36,066 nucleotides of DNA from Pseudonocardiales bacterium (GCA_030840445.1 JAVEEN010000110.1:1-36066), one strand, 5' to 3'; numbered from the stretch's first letter, positions 9,996 to 19,439 are shown. Program-made: numbers and translations. The notes: generated by a model from the letters alone, not told the origin.

Positions 9996-10951
9996 GCGCG
10001 GCGACACGGACCTTCGACGATGCCGAATTCGCTTCGTTGACCGAGCGTCACCGGCGTGAACTGCATGTGCACTGCTATCGAATGCTGGCTTCCTTCGATG
10101 ATGCCGAAGACGCAGTGCAGGAGACGTTCCTACGAGCGTGGCGCAGCCGCGACACGTTCGACGGCAGCTCGCTGGTTCGGGCGTGGCTTTATCGGATCGC
10201 CACGAACATCTGCCTGGACCTGCTCCGGCAGAATTCCCGACGCCTGACGAAGCTGACCTCGTTCGCCGAAGTGCCGTGGCTGCAGCCGTACCCCGATGCG
10301 TTGCTGGACGCGAGTGCGCCCAGCGACGACGAGCCCGACGCTGTCGCCGTCGAGCGCGAGACGATCGAACTGGCCTTCCTGGCCGCGATGCAGGTCCTGC
10401 CGCCGAGGCAGCGCGCCGCGTTGATCGTCCGCGATGTGCTCGGCTGGCCCGCGAGTGAGACGGCGTCTTTGCTCGAGACGTCGGTAGCCGCGACCAACAG
10501 TGCCCTGCAACGGGCTCGCGCGACCATGCAGGAGTATTTGCCGGCCCGGCGCACCGAGTGGGCGGCCAAGACACCAACCGTGCAGGAGCGCGAACTCCTG
10601 AGTCGCTTCATCGATGCGCACGAGCGGTGTGACGCCGTGGCGGCCGTCGCCATCTCGGCCACCGACCTGCGTGTGACCATGCCGCCCAACCCGTACCTCT
10701 TCGACGGGCTCGACGCGATAGCGCCGCTGCTCGAGCGCGCGCTGGGCGAGAACCGGGACGGCGACTGGCGCCTTGTGCCAACCTCGGCCAACCGGATGCC
10801 GACCGCTGCCAGTTACCTGCGCCGCCCCGGCGACACGGAGTTCCGGGCTTTCAAATTTGACGTGCTGCGCGTCTCCGGTGGCCTCATCTCCGAAATCACC
10901 ACCTTCGGCCCCGAACTGTTCCCGGTGTTCGGCCTACCGCTGGTTCTCTGA
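9992..10951 (+). CDS. ECF-type RNA polymerase sigma factor with C-terminal SnoaL-like domain (SigG/SigJ-like)
   Basis: ATGA overlap with VOC gene; HCYRMLASFDDAEDAVQETFLRAWR, LYRIATNICLDLLR, LPPRQRAALIVRDVLGWPASETASLLETSVAATNSALQRARA; extra ~130-aa C-terminal domain. Confidence 0.88.
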   Translation: MSAATRTFDDAEFASLTERHRRELHVHCYRMLASFDDAEDAVQETFLRAWRSRDTFDGSSLVRAWLYRIATNICLDLLRQNSRRLTKLTSFAEVPWLQPYPDALLDASAPSDDEPDAVAVERETIELAFLAAMQVLPPRQRAALIVRDVLGWPASETASLLETSVAATNSALQRARATMQEYLPARRTEWAAKTPTVQERELLSRFIDAHERCDAVAAVAISATDLRVTMPPNPYLFDGLDAIAPLLERALGENRDGDWRLVPTSANRMPTAASYLRRPGDTEFRAFKFDVLRVSGGLISEITTFGPELFPVFGLPLVL

Positions 10952-10994
10952 CGGCCTTACGATTGCTGACGCGGAGAGGGTCTGATTCGGGGGC

Positions 10995-11783
10995 ATGATG
11001 ACCGAAGCCGGCGTTGACATGGTCGCCAGGACGACGCTTGCGGCCGGGCGGCATGCGCGCGGTCGGCAGCGACGCCAACGGGCGCTGCTGAGCGTGGCCG
11101 CCCTCGTCCTGGCTCTGCTGTTCGCCGTCGGCGTGTGGGGCGGCTACCAGCTGAACTGGCGCTGGACGGGCTTGTCGAAATCCGTCACCTTGTGGGACTG
11201 GCTGCAGGTGCTCGCCCTGCCGCTCGCGATCGGCCTCGCCCCGGTGCTGTTGCACCATCGCGGCAACCTGACCCGCAAGCACCGTGGTCTGGTGGCGGTG
11301 GCCACCCTCGTCTTCGGGGTGTTGGTGCTCCTCGGTTACCTGGTGCCCCTGCGCTGGACCGGTTTCACCGACAACCGTCTCTGGGACTGGCTGGAACTGC
11401 TGTTGTTGCCGCTGGTGGTGGCCACGGCTTCACTGTGGGCTGACCGCCACCGGATCCGCCGCGGGCACCTGATGGCCGTTGGCGCCCTGGTCTTGGTCTT
11501 CGTCGCCGTCGCGCTCGGTGGCTACCTGGTGCCGTGGTCCTGGACGGGCTTTCGGGGCAACACAGCGTGGGACTGGTTGAAATTGCTGCTCCTGCCGGTG
11601 GTGGTGCCCGCGATTCTGTTGCCGCTCATCCAGCAGCGGATCACCGTTCGGCTGCGGCCTGGCGCTGCGAATCTGGTCGCTGCGGACCGGGACGCGCCGG
11701 GTCGGGGTGCTGCGGACCGGGACGCGCCGGGTCGGGGTGCTGCGGACCGGAATCCGGCGGACTCAGTACCTTCTGAAAGATGA
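10995..11783 (+). CDS. Membrane protein made of three tandem GYxxPxxWTGFxxNxxWDWLxLLLLP modules
   Basis: 262 aa, about six TM segments in three repeats; hydrophilic Ala/Asp/Arg/Gly repeat tail. Confidence 0.8.
   Translation: MMTEAGVDMVARTTLAAGRHARGRQRRQRALLSVAALVLALLFAVGVWGGYQLNWRWTGLSKSVTLWDWLQVLALPLAIGLAPVLLHHRGNLTRKHRGLVAVATLVFGVLVLLGYLVPLRWTGFTDNRLWDWLELLLLPLVVATASLWADRHRIRRGHLMAVGALVLVFVAVALGGYLVPWSWTGFRGNTAWDWLKLLLLPVVVPAILLPLIQQRITVRLRPGAANLVAADRDAPGRGAADRDAPGRGAADRNPADSVPSER
11679..11753 (+). repeat. 30-bp tandem repeat in the 3' end of the triplicate membrane protein gene
   Basis: gctgcggaccgggacgcgccgggtcggggt at 11679-11708 and 11709-11738 (identical), partial third copy from 11739; encodes AADRDAPGRG x2. 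Confidence 0.9.
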
Positions 11784-12919
11784 CTGACCCGGTCTGGGAC
11801 GTTGTTGTTGTGGGGGCCGGGCCGGCTGGTTGTTCGGCTGCGGCATCGATCGGGAGGTGTGACCCGAGCGCCCGGGTGCTGGTGGTCGATCGGGCCGACT
11901 TTCCCCGGGACAAGGCCTGTGGCGACGGCATTGCCTCCGAGGCGGCGGACCTGCTCGCCGAGCTTGGCTTCGATGTCGGCTCGGTGTTCGCCGGTGCCCC
12001 GCCAGTGTGCCGGCTGGCCTTGCGCTCGCCCGCGGGGATCGAGGTAAACCGGCAGATGCGCCAGCCCGTCCATGTCGTTCCGCGCGAGATCCTCGATGAG
12101 CGACTGGTTGCCGACATCCGCCGGCGCGGCATCGAGGTCAGACGTCACGAGGTACGCACGGTGGCCGTGGATGGACGGGGGCCGGTCGTGCTGGACGGAT
12201 CCCTGCGGGCCAGGTTCGTCATCGGAGCCGATGGTGCCGAGTCTGTCGTCCGGCGTGCCCTCGGGGTGCCCGCCGCGGCCAAGGGCCGGGTCGCCCTCGC
12301 CATTAGGGGATACGCACCCGAGCTTGCCGACCAGGACGGCGCGCAGGTGATTGTCATGACCCAACGGCATTGGCCTGCCTACGCCTGGAGTTTCCCGCTC
12401 GGGGACGGCCGCGCCAACATCGGCTACGGGGAACTGATCGGGCCCGGCCCATTGCGCCGCACCGACATGCTGACCCGGATGGCGGCCTTGCTGCCCGGAC
12501 TCGACTCCCATCCGGACCGGCTGCGGGCCCATCGGTTGCCGCTGTCGTCCGGCCGTCCGGCGATCCGGGCCGGCCAGGTTCTGCTTGTGGGCGATGCCCA
12601 ATCCCTGATCAACCCGTTCACCGGCGAGGGAATTTTCTATGCCGTGGCCTCGGGTGCGCTGGCCGGACAGGCAGCCGCCGAGGCGCTGCGGTCCGGACTT
12701 GATGCCGGGACGGCCTACCGGCGGCTGACGCGCGAGCGACTGGGCCGGCATTTCCTGCACACGTCAGCCCTGGCTCGCCTCGGACGATGGCCGGGACTCA
12801 TCGACGCCGGTATGCGGGCGGCACGTGCGGACCAGCGGGTGTTCGACGACCTCGTCCATTTCGGCTTGGCCGACGGCAAACTGACTGGGCAGATCATCAG
12901 AAACCTCCGGTTCAGCTGA
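11780..12919 (+). CDS. Geranylgeranyl-reductase-family FAD-dependent oxidoreductase
   Basis: ATGA overlap with previous gene; DVVVVGAGPAGCSAAASIG, DRADFPRDKACGDGI, FVIGADGAESVVRRALG, VLLVGDAQSLINPFTGEGIFYAVASG. Confidence 0.88.
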   Translation: MTDPVWDVVVVGAGPAGCSAAASIGRCDPSARVLVVDRADFPRDKACGDGIASEAADLLAELGFDVGSVFAGAPPVCRLALRSPAGIEVNRQMRQPVHVVPREILDERLVADIRRRGIEVRRHEVRTVAVDGRGPVVLDGSLRARFVIGADGAESVVRRALGVPAAAKGRVALAIRGYAPELADQDGAQVIVMTQRHWPAYAWSFPLGDGRANIGYGELIGPGPLRRTDMLTRMAALLPGLDSHPDRLRAHRLPLSSGRPAIRAGQVLLVGDAQSLINPFTGEGIFYAVASGALAGQAAAEALRSGLDAGTAYRRLTRERLGRHFLHTSALARLGRWPGLIDAGMRAARADQRVFDDLVHFGLADGKLTGQIIRNLRFS

Positions 12920-13204
12920 GGTTTCCCGGGGTTCCCGACGGTCTCCGCCCGGTTCGTGTCAGGTGATCAACTCGCGTTTGGTGGCGCCATAGAGCCTGTT
13001 GCGTGATTGGTGTGTCTCCCCGGTGGTGGTCGTGGATGGCGGGAGAGTCTGGTAGTTCTCACGGATTTCGAGTGGTGGGGCCGGGATCAGCGGCTCTTGA
13101 TGGCTGCGGATAGGCGCGGGTGGCTGCCTGCTGATGGTTAGGCCGTGGGGCAGCGTTGGAGCCGTGAGATCGAGCGGCTGTGTCACACCGAGGTGGGGTA
13201 ACAG

Positions 13205-13268
13205 CCACGGCGCTGAGATGGCCACGGCACTGAGATGACCACGGCGCTGAGATGACCAGGGCACTGAG
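13205..13268. repeat. 17-bp tandem repeat, three full copies plus partial
   Basis: ccacggcgctgagatgg / ccacggcactgagatga / ccacggcgctgagatga / ccagggcactgag. Confidence 0.88.
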
Positions 13269-13377
13269 TTCACCCGCCGGTTGGTGCGGCCTCAGGCCGA
13301 GGGTCAGGGCCGTTGGGGTGGGTGACTGTTCCGGTTGGGGTGCACAGCGTGTCACCGGTCGCGTTTGCGCAGCCCCC

Positions 13378-13537
13378 CGTGGGAGACACCCGCCGTGGGA
13401 GACACCCGCCGTGGGCGGCACGCGCCGTGGGCGGCACGCGCCGTGGGCGGCACGCGCCGTGGAGGACACCCGCCGTGGGCGGCACCCGCCGTGGGCGGCA
13501 CCTGCCGTGGGCGGCACCGGCCGTGGAGGACACCCGC
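13378..13537. repeat. 16-bp minisatellite, ten contiguous copies
   Basis: Units such as cgtgggagacacccgc, cgtgggcggcacgcgc and cgtggaggacacccgc, uninterrupted for 160 bp. Confidence 0.95.
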
Positions 13538-13739
13538 ACCGGCCGGATGACAAGGCTTCAACGGCCAAACTCCTCGTCAGCAGCGACGCCAAAGCACCCG
13601 AGCGGCTCATCACCCTGGGCACCCGCGAACACGTTGCACCGCCGCGCACTCCCGCCGGTTCGCCCGGCGAGGACTCAGCGCAGCCCCCAGCGAGGTCCGC
13701 TTCGCCGCAGCCGTCACCAACCTGCTCCGGCCGCACTCC

Positions 13740-13772
13740 CACCCAGCAGCCACCCAGCAGCCACCCAGCAAG
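13740..13772. repeat. 11-bp tandem repeat, ~3 copies
   Basis: cacccagcagc cacccagcagc cacccagcaag. Confidence 0.85.
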
Positions 13773-14045
13773 CCACCCCGGCCTGAATAGCCGCCACCAG
13801 GCCCAAACCTGGACCACCCCCAACCGCACACGCATTACGCAACAGGCTCTTTAGCCCCGGAAAATGGGAGTGGATCACAGCCCGCGGGGCCCCGAGAACG
13901 GGAGCACCCACACCCCTGGGTTGGCCAGAAACCACGCCTCGGGGTTGTCCAATCGGGTCGACCGGCCTATGGTGGACGAATAAGTTCAGGCATTAAACAA
14001 AAGGCCCGGACGACCCGCCCCCGCACTGGTAAAGGTGACATTCCC

Positions 14046-15263
14046 ATGGTCGAGAGCACATCTGGAAAATCTCCCGCCGGCCCGACGCCCACCAAGGCCG
14101 ACCGGTTCTCCTTCGGTCTGTGGACCATCGGCTGGACGGCGCGCGATCCGTTCGGTGATCCCACCCGAGCCCCGCTGGACCCGGTCGAAGCCGTCCACAA
14201 ACTGAACGACTTGGGCGCCTACGGCATCACGTTCCATGACGACGACCTGGTCCCGTTCGGGTCGTCGGTCTCCGAGCGGGACAAGGTCATCGAGCGGTTC
14301 AAGACTGCGCTGGACGAGACCGGCATCGTGGTGCCGATGGTTACCACCAACCTGTTCACCCACCCGGTGTTCAAGGACGGCGGATTCACCAGCAACAACC
14401 GCGACGTCCGGCGGTACGCCCTGCGCAAAGTCATTCGCAATATCGAACTTGCCGCCGACCTTGGTGCAAAGACGTTCGTCCTCTGGGGTGGCCGCGAAGG
14501 CAGCGAGTACGACTCGGCCAAGGACGTCCAGGCGGCGCTCGAGCGCTACCGCGAGGGCATGAACCTGCTAACCACCTTCGTCACCGAGCGTGGCTATGAC
14601 CTCAGGTTCGCCATTGAGCCCAAGCCCAACGAGCCCCGCGGCGACATCCTGCTGCCGACGCTCGGTCATGCGATCGCCTTCACGAACTCCCTCGACCGAC
14701 CCGATCTGGTCGGCGTCAACCCGGAGGTCGGCCACGAGCAGATGGCGGGCCTCAACTTCGCCTCCGGCATCGCCCAGGCGATCTGGCACGGCAAGCTGTT
14801 CCACATCGACCTCAACGGTCAGCGTGGCATCAAGTTCGACCAGGACCTGATCTTCGGTCACGGCGACCTGATGAACGCCTTCAGCCTGGTCGACCTGCTC
14901 GAGAACGGCGGCCCGAACGGCGGCCCGTCCTACACCGGTCCGCGGCACTTCGACTACAAGCCCTCGCGCACTGAGGACTACGACGGCGTCTGGCACTCAG
15001 CTTCGGCCAACATGCGGATGTACCTGATCCTCAAGGAGCGCGCCGCAGCCTTCCGCGCCGACCCGGAGGTACAGGAGGCGCTTGCGTACGCCAGGGTCCC
15101 CGAGTTGTCCGAGCCGACCCTCAACCCCGGCGAGACGTACGCGGACCTGCTCAAGGACACGACTGCCTTCGAGGACTTCGATCCCGATGCGGTCGGTGAG
15201 CCCGGCTACGGATTCGTCCGGCTCAACCAGCTCGCGATCGAGCACCTGACGGGCACTCGCTGA
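14046..15263 (+). CDS. xylA: Xylose isomerase
   Basis: 405 aa; [91 protein letters not shown]. Confidence 0.95.
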   Translation: MVESTSGKSPAGPTPTKADRFSFGLWTIGWTARDPFGDPTRAPLDPVEAVHKLNDLGAYGITFHDDDLVPFGSSVSERDKVIERFKTALDETGIVVPMVTTNLFTHPVFKDGGFTSNNRDVRRYALRKVIRNIELAADLGAKTFVLWGGREGSEYDSAKDVQAALERYREGMNLLTTFVTERGYDLRFAIEPKPNEPRGDILLPTLGHAIAFTNSLDRPDLVGVNPEVGHEQMAGLNFASGIAQAIWHGKLFHIDLNGQRGIKFDQDLIFGHGDLMNAFSLVDLLENGGPNGGPSYTGPRHFDYKPSRTEDYDGVWHSASANMRMYLILKERAAAFRADPEVQEALAYARVPELSEPTLNPGETYADLLKDTTAFEDFDPDAVGEPGYGFVRLNQLAIEHLTGTR

Positions 15264-15334
15264 TCCAGGTGAGGTAGCGGTAAGGCCCCCGATTCGGGGC
15301 CTGCTGGGGCCAAAACCGGTGCCCGCTTGATCTA

Positions 15335-15372
15335 CGCCGCGGATCCGGTGACGATGACTCGGATCCGCGGCG
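15335..15372. promoter_or_regulatory. 12-bp perfect inverted repeat in the xylA-xylB spacer (mRNA hairpin or operator)
   Basis: cgccgcggatcc (15335-15346) / ggatccgcggcg (15361-15372), 14-nt spacer. Confidence 0.55.
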
Positions 15373-15429
15373 CTCGGTGCTGTCGCTGCCGAGCACCGTC
15401 GCCTTCGTACCAGTTCCAGGGAGAAACCG

Positions 15430-16821
15430 ATGCCCCTCGTGGCCGGAGTGGATTCGTCTACCCAATCATGCAAGATCGTAATTCGGGACGCCGAGACCGG
15501 ACGGTTGGTTCGTCAGGGTCGGGCAGCCCACCCCGATGGCACCGAGGTCGACCCGGCCGCCTGGTGGTCGGCCCTGCAGCAGGCCATCGATTCGGCGGGT
15601 GGCCTCGATGATGTCGCGGCGCTCAGTGTCGGTGGCCAGCAGCACGGCATGGTGTGCCTGGACGAGGCCGGTGACGTCGTCCGTCCGGCGTTGCTGTGGA
15701 ACGACACCCGGTCGGCGCAGGCGGCCGCTGATCTGACCGCGGAGCTGAGCGCTGAGAAATGGGCTGACGCGGTCGGCCTGGTGCCGGTCGCGTCCTTCAC
15801 CATCACCAAGCTGAGGTGGCTGGCCGAGCACGAGCCGGCGAACGCGGACCGGGTGGCGGCGGTGTGCCTGCCGCACGACTGGCTGACCTGGAAGCTGTCC
15901 GGATCAACCGCTATCCGAGACCTCGTCACGGACCGCTCGGATGCCTCGGGCACCGGATATTTCGATCCGAGGACGAACAACTACCGCCGTGATCTGCTGA
16001 CGCTCGCATTCGGCCGGGACCTGTTGCTGCCCCGGGTAGCGGCACCCGCTGAAGCCATCGCCGGTAACGGCTCGCTGGTGTTCGGACCGGGTGGCGGTGA
16101 CAATGCCGCGGCCGGATTCGGGGTCGACGCCGGTGACGATGCCGTGGTCTCGCTCGGCACCTCGGGCACCGTATTCGCCCGAAGCACCCAGATGGCGGTC
16201 GATCCGACCGGCATCGTTGCCGGATTCGCCGATATGAGCGGGGCATTCCTGCCGTTGGTGTGCACACTGAACGCGGCCCGCGTGCTGGACGCGGCGGCCC
16301 GGATGCTCGGGGTCGATCTGCCCACGTTGAGTGAGCTGGCCCTGCAGGCCGAGCCCGGCGCCCAGGGGCTGACTCTGGTGCCCTACCTCGAAGGCGAGCG
16401 GACCCCGAACCTCCCCGACGCCACCGGAGCGATTCACGGACTGACGCTGGCCAGTGCAACCCGGGACAACCTTGCCCGGGCGGCGGTCGAGGGTATGTTG
16501 CTGGGCCAGGCCGCCGGCTTGGATGCGCTTGCGGCACAAGGGTGTTCGGTGTCCGGGGTGCGCATCGTCGGCGGGGCCGCGCAGTCCGAGGCTGTGCGCC
16601 GGATCGCTCCGACGGTGTTCGGCGTCCCGGTCGAGGTGCCACCGCCGGGCGAATACGTTGCCGACGGCGCGGCGCGGCAGGCAGCCTGGGTGCTGGCCGG
16701 TGGCGCGCAGGCGCCGTCCTGGAGGCCTGGTCTGGAGGATGTTGACCGGTACGAGGCACCGCTGACCCCCGGGCTGCGCGAACGATACGTCCTGGCCTCC
16801 CAGCGGTACCTCGACCGGTGA
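15430..16821 (+). CDS. xylB: Xylulokinase
   Basis: 463 aa; [87 protein letters not shown]. Confidence 0.94.
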   Translation: MPLVAGVDSSTQSCKIVIRDAETGRLVRQGRAAHPDGTEVDPAAWWSALQQAIDSAGGLDDVAALSVGGQQHGMVCLDEAGDVVRPALLWNDTRSAQAAADLTAELSAEKWADAVGLVPVASFTITKLRWLAEHEPANADRVAAVCLPHDWLTWKLSGSTAIRDLVTDRSDASGTGYFDPRTNNYRRDLLTLAFGRDLLLPRVAAPAEAIAGNGSLVFGPGGGDNAAAGFGVDAGDDAVVSLGTSGTVFARSTQMAVDPTGIVAGFADMSGAFLPLVCTLNAARVLDAAARMLGVDLPTLSELALQAEPGAQGLTLVPYLEGERTPNLPDATGAIHGLTLASATRDNLARAAVEGMLLGQAAGLDALAAQGCSVSGVRIVGGAAQSEAVRRIAPTVFGVPVEVPPPGEYVADGAARQAAWVLAGGAQAPSWRPGLEDVDRYEAPLTPGLRERYVLASQRYLDR

Positions 16822-18002
16822 CCGAGGCGCCTGCCCCCGCGGGCCAGCACACCGTGCGGGAGCACAACCTCAAGCTCGTGCTCGCTGAACTTGTGACCGG
16901 CCCGGGATCTCGAGCCGAGCTCGCGCAGCGCACCGGTCTGACCAAGGCAACCGTGGCCAGCCTGGTGGATACCGTTATCGAGCAGGGAATACTGCTCGAA
17001 GCTGACCCGGAGGTATCCGGGCCCGGCAGGCCGTCCCGGATGCTGAGTTTCCATCCCGAGGGGCCGGTGGCGGTCGGAGTGGAGATCAACATCGACTACA
17101 CCGCCATCTGTGAGCTTGATCTGACTGGGAAGTTGATCCGGCACGAACAGCACCCGGTGGACAACCGGGTGGGGACCCTGACGGGCGTGCTCCGGCACAC
17201 CGCGCGCATCTGCCGTGCATTCGTGCAGGGTGGCCGTCGACCGCTGCTGGGTGTTGGTCTCGGCGTGCCTGGTGCCGTCAGCCCAGATGGCCAGGTGCTG
17301 CGCGCCCCGAACCTGCCGGTTCTCAACGGCGAATCGATCGGTCCGAGTTTCAGCCAGCAGCTGGGCCTCAACCTCGGCGCGCCCGTCATCGTGGAGAACG
17401 AGGCAAACCTAGGCGCCCTGGCCCGACTCCGATCGGCGCCGGACGCCGGGCAGGACTTCGTCTACGTTTCAGGAGAGATCGGCGTCGGTGCCGGCCTAAT
17501 CGTCGAGGGCGAGCTGTTCCGAGGCCTCAACGGATTCGCCGGTGAGCTCGGACATGTCGTGGTCGATCGGGACGGACCCGCGTGCGGATGTGGCGGCCAG
17601 GGTTGTGTCGAGCAATATGCCGGACAGGATGTCCTGCTCCGCACTGCCCGTCAGCCTGACGTCGAGGCGCTGCTGGCGGCGATTTCACGCGGGGACTCCC
17701 GTGCCTGGGGCGCCGTCGACCGGGCTGGTGCTGCCTTGGGTGTCGGGCTGGCGTCCCTGCTGAATGTGGTCGATCTACCGATGGTGGTGCTTGGCGGCGT
17801 GTACGCCCGGCTCTTCGATGCGATTACGCCGTCGCTGCAGGCTGAACTCGGCCGCCGCGTCCTGTCGTCCGGGCGGGGCGGCGGTCAGATCCGCCGTTCC
17901 TCGCTCGGCGTGGACGCGGCCGTGCGGGGGGCTGCCGGGCTGGTCATCGACCGGGCCTTGAAGGAGCCTCGCCAGTTGGCCGCGGGGCTCCAGTCGGGGT
18001 GA
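16818..18002 (+). CDS. ROK family transcriptional regulator (XylR-like)
   Basis: GTGA overlap with xylB; N-terminal HTH ([27 protein letters not shown]), ROK zinc motif [15 protein letters not shown]. Confidence 0.9.
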   Translation: MTEAPAPAGQHTVREHNLKLVLAELVTGPGSRAELAQRTGLTKATVASLVDTVIEQGILLEADPEVSGPGRPSRMLSFHPEGPVAVGVEINIDYTAICELDLTGKLIRHEQHPVDNRVGTLTGVLRHTARICRAFVQGGRRPLLGVGLGVPGAVSPDGQVLRAPNLPVLNGESIGPSFSQQLGLNLGAPVIVENEANLGALARLRSAPDAGQDFVYVSGEIGVGAGLIVEGELFRGLNGFAGELGHVVVDRDGPACGCGGQGCVEQYAGQDVLLRTARQPDVEALLAAISRGDSRAWGAVDRAGAALGVGLASLLNVVDLPMVVLGGVYARLFDAITPSLQAELGRRVLSSGRGGGQIRRSSLGVDAAVRGAAGLVIDRALKEPRQLAAGLQSG

Positions 18003-18027
18003 TCCACTCCCGTTTTTGCGGGCCCGT

Positions 18028-18087
18028 CAGGTGATCCACTCCCGTTTTTGGGGGCTATGGCGCGGGTTTTCGCGAGTGGATCACCTG
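18028..18087. repeat. REP-like palindromic intergenic element, copy B (full)
   Basis: caggtgatccactcccgtttttgggggctatggcgcgggttttcgcgagtggatcacctg; a half copy (gtgatccactcccgtttttg) lies immediately upstream at 17999-18018. Confidence 0.85.
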
Positions 18088-18132
18088 GCACCCGGCACCC
18101 ATCACTTGGCTGGTGGTCGGCGGGCCCCCCGC

Positions 18133-18191
18133 CAGGTGATCCACACCCGTTTTTGGGGGCTATAGCGCCCGAAAACGCGAGTGGATCACCT
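18133..18191. repeat. REP-like palindromic intergenic element, copy C (full)
   Basis: caggtgatccacacccgtttttgggggctatagcgcccgaaaacgcgagtggatcacct. Confidence 0.85.
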
Positions 18192-18199
18192 AGGTACGG

Positions 18200-18913
18200 T
18201 CAGCGGGTGGGACGGGAATTGAGGTTCCAGTATCCCTTGGCGTATACGTCGGACCGGGTCAGGCCAAACCGTGCGAGGCTGTCCCGCAGCGCCACCACCG
18301 CCCGGGATTCGCCGATGACGTAGGCGTATCCGGTGCCGGCACCCGGGCGCACCTCATCCAGCGCCGATGTCAGCAGCCCCACCGAGCCGGCTGGCTGTCC
18401 GTTACGCGGCAGCCACCTGACCGGGGCGTTCGGGGGCAGCGGGTAGACCTCCGCTTCGTCGGCGATCTCGGCGAACACCGGTAGCTCACGTTCGAGCGAC
18501 TCGGCGAGGGCAGCCACCGCGGGCAACCCGGATTCATCGGTGAGGGCAACGACCCAGTCCGCGGTGGGTGGCGGGATCTCGCCGCGCGGTCCGAAGAAGG
18601 TAACCGCATCATCGACCTCCAGCCCCGCTGCCCAGGTCGACCCCGGACCATGCCCGTGCAGGACCGCGTCGACCACCAGGGTGTCCTCGATCACCGAACG
18701 GACGGTGTACCGGCGCCGCACCTCGCGGTTTTCTTCGGTACCGGTCAGGACGATCGCGATGTCACAACCGACCGGCCAGCGCTGTGCGTCGATCGAGGCC
18801 GCGCCTGGCGCCGAGGCGAGCGTGATCCGGCGCATTCGAGGTGACACGGTAGACACTGAGCGGACCCGGGTGAGGAATTGTCCGGTGCGGGTGATGTGTT
18901 GGACAGAAGACAT
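18200..18913 (-). CDS. Siderophore-interacting protein (FAD-binding/SIP, ViuB-like ferric reductase)
   Basis: Start MSSVQHITRTG; MRRITL, REVRRRYTVRSV, VVDAVLHGHGPGSTWAAGLEVDD, GPRGE, YVIGESRAVVALRDSL, YAKGYWNLN. Confidence 0.88.
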   Translation of the reverse strand: MSSVQHITRTGQFLTRVRSVSTVSPRMRRITLASAPGAASIDAQRWPVGCDIAIVLTGTEENREVRRRYTVRSVIEDTLVVDAVLHGHGPGSTWAAGLEVDDAVTFFGPRGEIPPPTADWVVALTDESGLPAVAALAESLERELPVFAEIADEAEVYPLPPNAPVRWLPRNGQPAGSVGLLTSALDEVRPGAGTGYAYVIGESRAVVALRDSLARFGLTRSDVYAKGYWNLNSRPTR

Positions 18914-18986
18914 GATGCGTTCAGTTTGCCAGTACCGCCAGGGCTGGCCGAACACACCAACTCATCCATCCGAATGAAGGAGTCAC

Positions 18987-19409
18987 ATGCCCATCGAACT
19001 GACCAAGGTCGCCTACGTCACCTCCGCCACAGCTGTCGGCGGCCGCGCCGGGCATGTCACGAGCGGGGACGGGCTGGTCGACTTTGACCTGGCCCAGCCG
19101 GGCACCACCGGAGAACCGGCCGTCAACCCCGAAACCCTGTTCGCCGCGGGCTACGCTGCCTGCTTCCAGGGTGCTCTGGCAAACCGGGCGAAGACGCAAG
19201 GTATAGACACCTCCGCCTCCAAGGTGACGGCGAACGTGTCCTTCGGGCCGGCCGAAGACGGTGGCTTCGGCCTGGCCGTCGAACTTGAGGTCGAAATCCC
19301 CGGTGTCGAGGCGGCCAAGGCCTACGAGCTTCTCGAGCTTGCGCACCAGTTCTGCCCGTACTCCAAGGCCACCCGCGGCAACATTGTGGTAACCCTGACC
19401 GCCGTCTGA
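18987..19409 (+). CDS. ohr: Organic hydroperoxide resistance protein (Ohr/OsmC family)
   Basis: 140 aa; NPETLFAAGYAACFQGAL and HQFCPYSKATRGNIVVTL with the two redox cysteines. Confidence 0.92.
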   Translation: MPIELTKVAYVTSATAVGGRAGHVTSGDGLVDFDLAQPGTTGEPAVNPETLFAAGYAACFQGALANRAKTQGIDTSASKVTANVSFGPAEDGGFGLAVELEVEIPGVEAAKAYELLELAHQFCPYSKATRGNIVVTLTAV

Positions 19410-19439
19410 ACCGCATTGCAATCTGAACCCATAGCGTGG

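Larger units (their letters stand above)
12991..13850. mobile_element. Candidate non-autonomous TIR-bounded element (MITE-like), non-coding, filled with minisatellites
   Basis: Left end agagcctgttgcgtgattggtgtg (12991-13014) versus reverse complement of right end agagcctgttgcgtaatgcgtgtg (13827-13850): first 14 bp identical, 21/24 overall. No recognisable transposase ORF inside. Confidence 0.65.

Noticed and set aside
13378-13537. CRISPR array
   Set aside because: Units are only 16 bp, directly contiguous with no unique spacers, and there are no cas genes in the window.
13059-13854. Overlapping repeat-derived ORFs (e.g. 13059..13835 -, 13252..13854 +, 13313..13786 +)
   Set aside because: They arise from a 16-bp minisatellite with no stops in several frames, have no domain similarity and no coupled RBS, and are treated as non-coding.
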